NCBI GenBank assembly: GCA_029817715.1
Contig: JARUPY010000434.1
Location: 496,001 to 560,000, forward strand
DNA length: 64,000 nucleotides
Reading direction: 5' to 3'
Origin: Melastoma dodecandrum
Lineage: Eukaryota; Streptophyta; Magnoliopsida; Myrtales; Melastomataceae
Part shown: positions 9,076-20,100 of the stretch, piece by piece
Layout of the letters: the number at the start of each line of letters is the position of its first letter
Position numbering within the stretch: position 1 is the stretch's first letter
Notes under the pieces: model-generated
Database searches by the model: none
The model's input: only the letters and a program-made list of their open reading frames with translations
Told to the model about the DNA's origin: nothing
Program-made: the position numbers and the translations under genes

Positions 9076-11169
9076 TCAAATTGAAATAATTAAGATACCT
9101 TGTTCATATCTTTCGGCATTTTCCAGGTTCTCCTCTATATTAATAGGAGATAAAGGGGATCTTAGCCAATCTTGAACGCATATTAATACCTCAACAACTT
9201 TAGGAGTTAGTGAACTACGGTAACAATCCAACACACGGCCCGACGTACTAAAAGTAGATTCAGAAGCAACCGTTGATACGGGGATAGCTAAAATATCCCT
9301 CGCAATGCAAGGCAAAATGGAATACTTTGTGGCATTACTTTTCCACCAACCTAAAACATCAAAATCAACCTTACACTCTTCACATTTGTCTTTCAAGTAT
9401 CGCTCCAATTCAGATTTACCTCCTACATTCAACTCTTCCTCCATGTATCTCATGTAGCCATCTTGAAGATTCTCATACATCTCACAACTATCATCCAAAG
9501 CAGAACCACTACTTGATCCAATATGCTCCACAACTTTATTGCAAGAAAGCACATCATTTTTAAGCATATCTGTGGCAGAAGAATGCTCATAATACTCAAA
9601 TAACCGTTGTAAAACAAACTTCAGCCTTTCAACTATCAAGTTAATCACTTCCGAATCATTACGATACACTTTCTTGCAGCAAAATTTGACAAAATTCAAC
9701 TTGTAGCGTGGATCCAATACAACAGCAATTAAGACCATCATATTACAATTCTCCATACTGCCAAAGTACTTGTCAAACTTTTCCCTCATCTTGAAAAACA
9801 TAATTTGAAGTTGAACATCCCTTTCTATCTTTGCCCAATCATTCAGAGCAGTCAATATACTAACTACTTCTTCGAAATAGGAATTTGATGTCACATACAA
9901 AGAACCCGATAACCTCTTAGTAGCATCATAAAACTTCTTCAGAAATTTAATTATCACTTCCAAGTTCGACCAATCTTCACTATTTGGCAAATCATATTGG
10001 AGCTCAACAGTCATTGACAAATCGTCTTCTTCTAATCTTTCAAATGCCTTCCTAAATTTCACAGCAGTCTCTAACATCAAGTAGGTTGAGTTCCATCTAG
10101 TTACCACATTAAGGCAAACTGAACCTTTATGTGGAATTCTTTCTTTCACGACACACTTTTGAAAATGATCAAATCTAGATGAAGAGCTCCGGATATAATG
10201 AATCATCTTCCGTACTCGACTTATAGATTCACAAACATCACTCAAGCCATCCTTCACAATTAAATTCAAGATATGTACAGTGCATCTCATGTGAAAAAAC
10301 TCACCGCCTAAGATCAAGGAGTTGCTTTCAATGAGCTTATCTTTCAAGTATTTCACTGCAACATCATTAGAGCTTGCATTGTCAACTGTCACAGTAGAAA
10401 TACGATGTTGTATTCCCCAATCAATAATGCACTTCTCAACCATTCTACCAATTTCCTTCCCTTTATGGCTAGACATAACCACAAAACTCAATATGCGTTT
10501 ATACAACTTCCATTCATTGTCAATAAAATGAGCAGTAAGACATAAATAGTTCAAGTTCTGATTGGAAGTCCATGTATCAGTTGTAAGTGTCACTCGAGAA
10601 TTCAAAGAGCCAATAAAAGTTTTGAGCACTATCTTCTCACTTATGAAAATCTTCATGCAATCTCTAGCAATAGTGAATCGAGAAACAGGCTTGAAAGCAG
10701 GCTGTAGAACATTAACAAACACGCGAAAACCTTCATGCTCGACAAGTGACAAAGGTTGTTCATCGACAATAATCATCCTAGCAAGCATATCTCTGCAACG
10801 TTCTTGATCAAACACCCAAGTAGATATAACATTACGACTTGTGCATCCTTCCGATTTGCTGCTAGTAAATATCTTTTGTCGCTTATCCATATTATGAGGA
10901 AACTTCCAACAACTATTAATATGCTTCCACATCGTTGAAGTGCCCCAATTAGGATTATACTTGTACACATTGTTACAGTAAATGCACTTCACATTCTCTG
11001 CCTTATGAGTCTTCTCATTCAGAATTTTCGCAAAATGATCCAAAACGTTAGACTTTATGTTTTGTTTGCCCGTTACCTTAGGAGCAGTAGGAAGATTGGC
11101 CGCTGTTGAAGCTAAAGTTCGCTTGACACTAGTTGTTTGAGCCTCATTGTTGCCAGAATCGGGATTCAT
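9076..11169 (-). CDS. hAT transposase (RICESLEEPER-like, BED zinc finger)
   Basis: 697 residues in one exon from an ATG at 11169. The N-terminal BED zinc finger uses Cys62, Cys65, His83 and Cys87 (roughly residues 42-92). The RNase-H-like catalytic region shows Asp198 in TLTTDTWTS and Asp263 in TVDNASSND. A CxxH motif (Cys296, His299, in MRCTVHILNL) and TRWNSTYLML (about 358-367) follow. The C-terminal hAT dimerisation domain covers about 585-670, with LGWWK and ASESTFSTSGRV. The enzyme cuts and pastes the element by binding its ends. Length and domain order fit plant hAT transposases, with no stop or frameshift. Domesticated relatives (DAYSLEEPER, RICESLEEPER) have the same domains, but the intact ends and target duplication make a mobile element the better call. 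Expression cannot be judged from sequence. Confidence 0.94.
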   Translation of the reverse strand: MNPDSGNNEAQTTSVKRTLASTAANLPTAPKVTGKQNIKSNVLDHFAKILNEKTHKAENVKCIYCNNVYKYNPNWGTSTMWKHINSCWKFPHNMDKRQKIFTSSKSEGCTSRNVISTWVFDQERCRDMLARMIIVDEQPLSLVEHEGFRVFVNVLQPAFKPVSRFTIARDCMKIFISEKIVLKTFIGSLNSRVTLTTDTWTSNQNLNYLCLTAHFIDNEWKLYKRILSFVVMSSHKGKEIGRMVEKCIIDWGIQHRISTVTVDNASSNDVAVKYLKDKLIESNSLILGGEFFHMRCTVHILNLIVKDGLSDVCESISRVRKMIHYIRSSSSRFDHFQKCVVKERIPHKGSVCLNVVTRWNSTYLMLETAVKFRKAFERLEEDDLSMTVELQYDLPNSEDWSNLEVIIKFLKKFYDATKRLSGSLYVTSNSYFEEVVSILTALNDWAKIERDVQLQIMFFKMREKFDKYFGSMENCNMMVLIAVVLDPRYKLNFVKFCCKKVYRNDSEVINLIVERLKFVLQRLFEYYEHSSATDMLKNDVLSCNKVVEHIGSSSGSALDDSCEMYENLQDGYMRYMEEELNVGGKSELERYLKDKCEECKVDFDVLGWWKSNATKYSILPCIARDILAIPVSTVASESTFSTSGRVLDCYRSSLTPKVVEVLICVQDWLRSPLSPINIEENLENAERYEQGILIISI

Positions 11170-11544
11170 CTTCTAATTCGAACAACCTAACAAATCAAAC
11201 AATAGATCATTAAACGGATGATCCAGAGCACCAACGCCTCAAATTACATCAAAATCAAAATCCAAACCCCACAGAATCACCCCTTGACCGGCTATGTTCA
11301 GAAAAAAGGAACTTTTAAGAAAGTATTCTCATCACCCACGGCTCAATCAACCTAACCCATCCCTAAAATCCTCCAAAAAATCATAACCCAGAAAAAATTG
11401 TAAATAAAAATTGACAAGGCAAGGCGGGGAAGAAGGGAAAAAGCATATTAGGAGCTGACTTACCGTAAGAAACCGTAACCCCTGGAACCGTTTGATGAAG
11501 ACGTTGTGAAGAGGGGGGAGAGACTGGGAATAGAAAGGTTAGGA

Positions 11545-11794
11545 ACCGGGACCATTGTTTTGGGTAGGGTAAAGTTTAATTTAGGTTATTTGGTTGGGTA
11601 ATATTTAGGTTAGGTTCTAGGTTCTCCGAGTTAGTTCCGGGGGGAGAACCTAGAACCGTACTTGGTACTGTCGGTTTTGTAAAATTTAGAACCTAGAACC
11701 TACCCGATCCATTCGAGAACCTGTACTGACACCGACCCTATGGTGCCGGTTCCGATATGTTCCCGGTTTTACCCGGAACCTATGCTCACCCCTA
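11545..11794. repeat. Right end and subterminal GGTTCC repeats of the hAT element
   Basis: Mirror of the left end: GGTTCTAGG, GAACCTAGAACC and GGTTCCG words in alternating orientation, ending in GCTCACCCCTA at 11794. Confidence 0.72.
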
Positions 11795-12044
11795 CCTATA
11801 TCCATATTTTCGCTTCCGCATATCCATACGCATGTGAAGAAATTTGTTCCAAACACTGGGAACACATACCCATACCAAATACATAACCCAATAGCTTGAG
11901 CCCGACAATGCTCTATCAAGATTTCAGTTTCTTTTTGTAGAACTGCAAAATGGGTGTGAACAACTCTGGAAACACTCATGAGGATGTTCCCACATCGATA
12001 GAAAGAAAGCATGCACGCGATTAGGAATGAGTGCCGTTCCAGTA

Positions 12045-12430
12045 GAAGTCGAGCTTTTCAAATCGCGACTTTGATTTTAGAGAAAGCTGCAACACTTCAT
12101 CAATTAAGAAAAAAAAAATCTAAGTTATCCAAAATCACGGTTTGGAATCACGACTTTTCTTAATTTTTATTTTTTAAATCGCGGTTTGAAACCGCAATAA
12201 TTAAGGAAAGTCGTGATTTCAAACCGCGATTTTAAATATCTTATAATTTTTTTTCTTGATTAATAAGGTGACACGATTCAGAATCGTGTCTTTCCCTCGA
12301 AATCAAAGTCGCAGTTTCTCTCAAAATCAAAGTCGCGGTTAACCGCGACGTGAGAACCGTAAATCAAGAATTTTTAAAATTACGACCGTATTTTGACAAC
12401 TTTTTTCTAAACGAACGAAAACTGTACAAT
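12045..12430. mobile_element. TIR-family copy with GTCGCGG/AACCGCGAC palindromes
   Basis: Contains several arms of the word seen at 7541-8074 (AAATCGCGGTTTGAAACCGC at about 12176, AATCAAAGTCGCGG near 12332) plus a GACACGATTCAGAATCGTGTC palindrome at 12271. The right side (TTTTGACAACTTTTTTCTAA) loosely resembles the family end. The left end is not found, so the copy may be truncated. Confidence 0.5.
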
Positions 12431-12801
12431 CCTCGAGCTTTTCAAAGAAACAATAAATTAGTTACCGGACAAAAACTATGTATTTGAATTGGATACAGCG
12501 GAGATATTATTGTATGAAACTTTCTCCGCCCCACTTCATTGACTGTAAGAATGATCCAAATTACCTTTGGCTAAAAACATTCTACAACATACAGCCCCAG
12601 TTCACAGCTGCAATATGACATAACCCTCCTATATATGATTTTTATCTGTATGCTTTGGTTTCGGTGTAACTCCGGTCTATGGGAACAAATATTTCAGTCC
12701 GGGTGCGTGAGAGGTTTAGTGACTTTCCCCGGAAATCCTGATCCTGAGGAGAGCAGTGGAAATCATGCGAGTGGTTTTTTCCTTTCGTGTTTCTGTGCCG
12801 C

Positions 12802-12879
12802 CCATGGTCAGGCCAATCAGTAACTCACCATGGTCAGGCCAATCAGTAACTCACCATGGTCAGGCCAATCAGTAACTCA
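12802..12879. repeat. 26 bp x 3 tandem repeat
   Basis: Three consecutive copies of a 26 bp unit beginning CCATGGTCAGGCCAATCAGT, with no difference seen. It lies 72 bp beyond the ABCD1 stop codon, inside the likely 3' untranslated region of that gene. Confidence 0.93.
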
Positions 12880-12950
12880 CCTTCTTGGGTGAGAAGAATT
12901 ATTCATCACTGATTGTGTTGCCACTTCTGGGTAATACACATCTAAATGAT

Positions 12951-15900
12951 TCACTGCTTTAGGAGTCGTCGGAGCTCCCACTCGCCCTCCCCATCAATAA
13001 GCCGTAGCTCCAATGAATGGAATGGTATTAGAGCCGGGCGCTGAGATAGTTAAAGACGTGTAAGACAAGAACATAACTACTACAATGTCATGGATATTTT
13101 AAGAGTTCACATAATCTATTCTTTCTGCACTCTAGATGGATCGTCGGAGCATTAGCACGGTAAGGCTTAAAGGAGCAAATCATTATAAACCGATTTGATT
13201 CGAACTTACTTGAGAGGAGGTCACGACCGTAATGTTCATATTAGCTGCAAGTCTGTATAGGTGCTCCTCGACATCAACACTGGTCGCACTGTAAATCACA
13301 TATAAAAGGAAGTTAATGTAAAGGATTCCAAGAAGAGATAAGTAGCCGGGCTTTTACATACTTGGTGCACTCGTCGAGAATACCATATAGGGGCTTGTGG
13401 AAGAATAGACGTGCCTACAAAAGGAATTAAAAAAGACAGCAATCAGCCAGGGGAATGGTTTTCTGTTACAGGAACAGGATATGAATTTCATTAATGTATT
13501 TTCCACTCACCATTCCCAATCTCTGCTGTTCTCCGAGAGAAAGAACATCCTGCCAATCTCTGATGGTATCCCAACCGCCTTCCTCTCTCCCCAGAAGGTA
13601 GCCTAACCTAATGTTTTCCAGAATAGTTTTCAAATGTGCATCCAAAGCATCAGCCTGCTGCACTGACGCTTCCCCTAAGAGTTTGCATCATTGTAGTCAC
13701 TGTTACTAGAGTTCGATCATTGCTACCCATAGGATTAGCAAAAGAAAGAGGTAAAAATCCCGCAAATGGGAATCATCTAGGCAATTAACATAAACCCTGA
13801 ACACAGACGCGAGTACAGGAGAGAATAGGACATCGGTAGCGTTAGGGTGTTGAATCAAGGACCAGGAGCGAGGTTGGATAGGAGGCTACAGTAAGAAACA
13901 TCAACAAACAGCCTGCTAGCAGACGCCCTAGCCTTACAAGAAGGAATCATCCTAGTCAGATTATTAGGATTGCAAGAATTAGCAATTGAAATAGACGCTC
14001 AGTTGTTGCTATACTCTCTAAATGGTGAAAGGGAATGCCAGTCCCTAAGTGCCCCTATTGTGGATGACTGCTGGTTGCGATTATGTGACTCCATCTCCCA
14101 CATCTGAAGAAGTAAAAACTGCGTCCTAGACAAGATGGCCAAAGGCTCCGGACCAGTAGGACTTTATCTCCTTTTGTTATCCTCCAGACTATGTCATTGC
14201 CTTGTTACATGGAGATTTGCCATGTTCAGATGTATCAATGCATGTACCTGAACATCTTATAATCTGCTAATCTATCTACCTCCCTCTCTACCAAAACAAT
14301 AACCCTCAAATGAAATAATAATATGATAATAAGCTGTTTGTCAAAATCCTAGAAACAACCGAGCTGTGGGGAACTATTACCTTTTGTTTGCCGTGATACT
14401 CGGATCAAGGCTTCTTCAGGGGATAATGGATAGATGATTTGGTCTCTTAGGGTTCCCAAGCATGTATACGGACGTTGCGGGACATAGAAAATCCCACAAC
14501 CTGAACCAGACTCCGGAATTGACTGGGATGGTTTCGATAGCTTTCCACTTACAATGGGCCAAAGACCTCGCATCACCCTGAAAACTGAACTTTTTCCACT
14601 GCCATTTGGACCTGCAGAAATTGCAAGGTTTCACTCCGCCATAAAATAAAACAGGTACACTGTAAAAATAAGAATGCTAGCTGACCTGTAACGAGCAAGC
14701 TTTTTCCAGGTGTTATGTCACACGTCAACTTCCAAGCCAGTAATTTTTGTGCGGGAGTAACTATATCAACCTTTGAGAAGGAAATGATGTCTTCAGAATA
14801 GAGTTCTCTCCGCTTAGATGACACGACGGCATTAGATTGGAAGTTCTCTGATTAACCAAGGAATCAAGGACAAAAATACCAGTTATGCACATGACATTGC
14901 GAATTCAATCATAAAATTAGTGGAATCACTCCGTGTGGGAGTATTAGATGTACCAATACCAGATTGGGCTGCATCAAGAAGCTCGTCTAACTCAAAAAGT
15001 CTATTGATCCCGCCTGAGAGCTCGACGAACTTCCTGTGTAACGCAAGAATATCTCCGAATGCTAAGAAGCTCTCAGAGACTACAGATGCTAAGAACCTCA
15101 ACGCATGCGCCAGCTCACCTGAGAACAATAAAAGAGTTCTAACATGAATGATGGGAGATCCCTTTTTATGGCCTCGAAGAAATATCCCTCTGAATTCAGG
15201 ATTATATGCAAATTAAGCGAATGGCACAGCATCTCAAGAAACCTACTGGGTATATAAACTACCCACATCATTCCATTAGGTTCAGCATATGGTGCCATAC
15301 AGCATGCGTAACCCACCTTGAGTAGTAACCAAGGCCCTATCTCCTTTGCGCTCTAACGCATATAACAAGCTAAGTCCCCATGTGACATTGTGAGGAAGCT
15401 GCTTTGTTATAAAATCATCCAAAATGCCGAATAACCATTTTTTCTTCAGGAGCACCTGAGAATGGCTTAGAAGCTCTCTAAATCTTGTTTCTACCATCTG
15501 TCTCCACATCATAGGAATGGATGAAGGAAAAATAACATAGTCAATATCATGAAGGACTATATCAGGCAATTGACCTATTTAAAGTCAGCACACTCAGAGG
15601 AATAACAGCCTTTACTTACAGCCTTTTCTCGAGCACCACCACCAAAGAAAGCGACCGACTCAGCATGTGTCCGCAATCTTTCATGCATGAACCTGGAATT
15701 ATGTGTTAATTAAGAACAAAGACCAAATAAAGCATTTCACCCAATCACAAGGTAGCAAAATGACTGACCTGAATGTTCCTTCTAGCTGCTGTTCTTGACT
15801 TGCCAAATCCCCAAAATCAGGAGTTACAATCCTCAAGAAACCAAGACCAAGCAACATATATGCATACAAAATAGCAACACCCCTCTGTCCCGTCAGAAGC

Positions 15901-17151
15901 TTCATCCGCCAGGTGAACCTGAAAGAATGCAATATCCAAGGGCAATGGGGTTAAACTCAAGCACAAAAAACCATACAGCTAGCTTAGCAGAAGTAGTTTC
16001 ATGAAAGGTTGAAACTAGGGTGCGTTTAGGAAGAGTAATGGAAGGAAAAATTGAATTATGCATTTATTAATTGCCTTGGGAACAGCGTTTTCTTCCTTTT
16101 TCTTTTCTTTCTCCCAAACAGAGAAGTCGGGTATTACGTACCACACAATGTCCACAGATGGCTTTACCATTCCAGTAACTAATCCAGCCAAATCAGTAGC
16201 CAACTTTTCAAGATCATGGGTAATTCTCTGATCTGCATCAATGTTTCTGCTTGACATGTGGAAAACCTGAAACATTGCAAGAGAAAACTCATCCAACTTT
16301 CCAAAACTAAAAATCACGGCACACTGGACAAAACTCACAACCATCAGGAAAATACTGCTCCATGAAATAATTATCATTTGATTCCACATCAGAGAATGGA
16401 GTGGCGGAATACCTTATAAAATGCATTTTTTTGTAAATAATTCCTTAGGATATGCTGAGTCAGACGAACTCTCCACCCGAGTGCCAGCCTTGTCGTCAAA
16501 TGCCTGATAACAGACCAACATGCAAGGGTTGCTTTACAAAGATGAAAGTCCAAACTAAAGCAAGAGGCACCGAAAAGGTATATAGCCATAGAATATGCAT
16601 TACTCCACTATTGAACTTCATCCATGAATTTAATTAAGAAAGCCTTGTAATAATATAAGATGGCATGAGTCATAAAAGATGAATCAATACGGTATTAAGC
16701 TATGAGAGCAAGAAGGGATTCGTGATAAGACAGACCAATAAAACATGGATCGAAGAGCTATTGAAGTCAAATTTCTAAATTAGATCAAGGCTTAGGCATA
16801 TTGTGGGAAAAAATATATTGAAACGCATACTTCAAAGATGGGGCAACAAAGGAGGAAGCCGCGCTTTGCAACACGCTGATCCCTATCAGCCGGATGAAAG
16901 CTGCTTTGTCTTGCTCTAGAACATACTTCACAGTGGTGCCTAAAGTTGATTCAAAACTTTATTACACAGCAGGTACTTTTCTAAGTGTGGAAGTTGCAGA
17001 AATTGGAGAGGAGATACCATTCAATGAAGCAATGCGGTCAGATATCCACGTTCTTGAAATGACGAGAAAAGCCACAGTAAGGAATTGTGCCCCTTGTTTG
17101 TCAAGCACAGTAGGTACCTAAATAAAAGCTCCATTCAGCAGCCTCCGCCAG

Positions 17152-17186
<35 letters not shown>

Positions 17187-20100
17187 TGAAGTCGACTGCA
17201 GATGCATTCGACAATAAGTGTAACTTGGCATCATTAAATCCTTACGAGAAGGAAATTACCAGCACTTTGAACATGGCAGCTATTCGCAGAGGCAAAACTC
17301 TTGGAGGACAATTCAGTTGTGGGACAATAGGCAGAGCAGCACCGTCATCTCGAGGGGGGGATTCTGCTATTACCTGGGGGATGAATGACTGAACCTTTGA
17401 CTGGGAGAAAGTAGAACCCTACATAGCGAATAAAACCATTTGAAGTTGTTATATTTGAGCCATCATTAGGTATTAAAATGTTCAGGAAGTTGTTAAGAGA
17501 ATTATATGTTCATACCTTTGCAATGGTTGCAAATGCCTCTTGAACTGCTATTGCATCACTTTGGCGTTCTGTATCTGAAAATTTCATCTTTCTTGTTCCA
17601 ACTTCAGTCAGACCTGGTGAATCATCCCTGCAAGTTTTATGTCAGACCGACAGAAAAGATGTGAAGCCCAGTAACCTCACTGTAAATCAATTGGAGAGTA
17701 CAGACCTCTTATAACGCACACTCCAGCCTCCTTCACCATCAAGGGACAAAACCACATCATGAAATGCTACAAGGGCTGGCCGATGAGAAATGGTTATGCA
17801 CGAAGTTCCCATTGCACGGACTTTGGCACAAAAACGTTCCTCCATATCAGTCGTTACAGCGCTGGTACACTCGTCAAGAATAGCAAACTTAGGCCTATGG
17901 TAGAACAATCTAGCCATCCCTAATCTCTGCTGCTCCCCCAAAGATAATTCATCACCCCAGTTCACCTCCTTTTCTGGTGGATAACGATCTAATAGATATT
18001 CAAGATCCACCTGCATATATGAGAATTAAACCATTTGTCCAGTAAGCAAAAGGCATGTTTCATACAACTCAATGACATTATTCCTTCACCTCGTAGTATT
18101 TATATGTCTTACGTAAACTTCTTACGTATAGAAGGAATATTAAAGAAAGCAAATCCACAAAGGCAAAACAAGACTACTCACTGACATTTTTTAATAGTTC
18201 AGCCATTCCACTGGGTGTGAGGGGCTCCACCTCCTGATCTGCTGTGAGAGGATAGATCAATTGGTCACGAAGTGTGCCTACTGCTGTATATGGCCTCTGG
18301 GGAACGTAGAATATCTCATTGTTGAGATCTGTACCAACCCCAGGTTTTGCAATATGACCCGAGACTAAGGGCCATAGGCCTCCCAAGACACGGAAGAGGG
18401 AACTTTTCCCACTACCATTTGGACCTTCAAATGAAATAATTTCAAAATCATATCTATTGCAAAAAACAAAAGAGATGAACAAAAATAGAATAATATGCAA
18501 TACATCATAATAATAGGAAAGACTTCATGATGCAAATCATCATGACTACAAATATTTACAGCGGAAAATGAATGGTGATAATCAAGTACTTTAAGGTAGA
18601 GAGATACAACCTGATGCACAAAGTGCTTAAATCTTGATTACTAAAACTGACACAAAAATGACAAGGCAAGAAATAAAAATACTTTGAAGTCAGTCTTCTT
18701 TTTATCCAAAAAGCAAATTGCTGGTAGTTAGTCTTCTTTTCTAAGAAAGGTACAGATAGAACTTAATGGTTAAAAGACATTTTGTATCAAGCCACACAAA
18801 AAGAAATTCCATGCCCAGGGATAACAATAAGATTAAATTGCACGTTGTTGATAACTCAAGCATTACCTGTGATCAACAAGTTTGATCCTGATTCAACCTT
18901 GAGGGTCAAATCCTCCACTAAAGTATTACCAGTTGGGGTGACAACCTGGAAGACACTGTTACTAAGTAAGCGTAAAAACAAAAAGAAAAGAAAGAAGCTC
19001 TATTACAAAGCAACAAATATCGGGAATTCAATTATAGGGAGTTTGGGTAGAGAATTAATGGAAAGAAATGAAATTCCTTCTTCCTGAGAGAATGCCATTC
19101 CCTCCAAAAATGAATGAATTAAATGGTTTTTTATTATATTCCAACCAATTCCAATGTTTGCTTTGTTTTAGGCGGCTTTCATTCCATTCCATATTTCAGT
19201 CCTTAAGCCAAAAATGCATTCAGAAATAAGAACACAACGATCTTAATCAACACTGATAATCCCGTGAATTTTTAGGCCCATTGGACTTAAACGGCCAAAT
19301 GATTTATCTATCTGTCAGGTCAAATCATCAGCTTACTCTAGCCCAAGCTCAGCATCCAATAACATAGCCAGAAAGCAATTATAGATTTAAGATGAAGCTA
19401 TCATGACTACCTTAACACCAGAAAATTCTATGTAATTGGATTCAGTAAATCGCCTTCCATTTCCTTGAAAGGAGTACTTATCATTAGCAGCACTTAGCTC
19501 CCTTGATATCACCATCAATTCGTGGATACGATCAGCATAACCACTGCAGACATGGAAAGAAAAGCTCAAACGGTAGGAAAACTAGCAAGAATCAAGAAAA
19601 AATCATATATGATCTAAAATTGAATATTGATAGAAAAAAGTCGTCAATGTTCTGGAATTAAGTCTAAAATAAGTGTTCCTTCTGTACTTTAATATGGGGC
19701 TTTGTTCCATTTTAATGTAAGACGAGAAAATTGCGAAATAGGTTAGATAGTTTCGAAATTCCGAAAATAATGTATAAGTTCGATTTTGGGACATTATTTT
19801 CCGAATTTCGAAACTATCTGCCTTATTTCGTAAATTTTTTTCACTCTAGACATTGTTTAGGAACATAACTCCTCTAATATGAATGTTGTTCACCAAGTCA
19901 TTGCGCAATATCTCCATTCACTTAACCACATTTAGGGTACAAAGAGAGCGATACCAGCTCATTGAGTTGCAAAACAAAAAAGAAAATATCCAACCAGAGA
20001 TAACACCAGCATGGAAAACTTGACGACGTCATATCATTATGGACAATGTGGTCCCAAAGAAAGAATTTCAACAACTTAACAGAAAAGGCAAAAGAAAATC

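Larger units (their letters stand above)
8557..11794 (-). mobile_element. Complete hAT transposon (3.2 kb)
   Basis: Starts TAGGGGTGAGCA and ends TGCTCACCCCTA, a perfect 12 bp terminal inverted repeat of the hAT type. The 8 bp target duplication CCTATATC is exact (8549-8556 and 11795-11802). Both subterminal zones (8575-8725 and 11545-11780) are crowded with GGTTCC/GGAACC words in both orientations, the usual arrangement of transposase binding sites. One uninterrupted transposase gene is inside. Both ends, the duplication and the reading frame are intact, so the copy could be autonomous. Confidence 0.95.
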
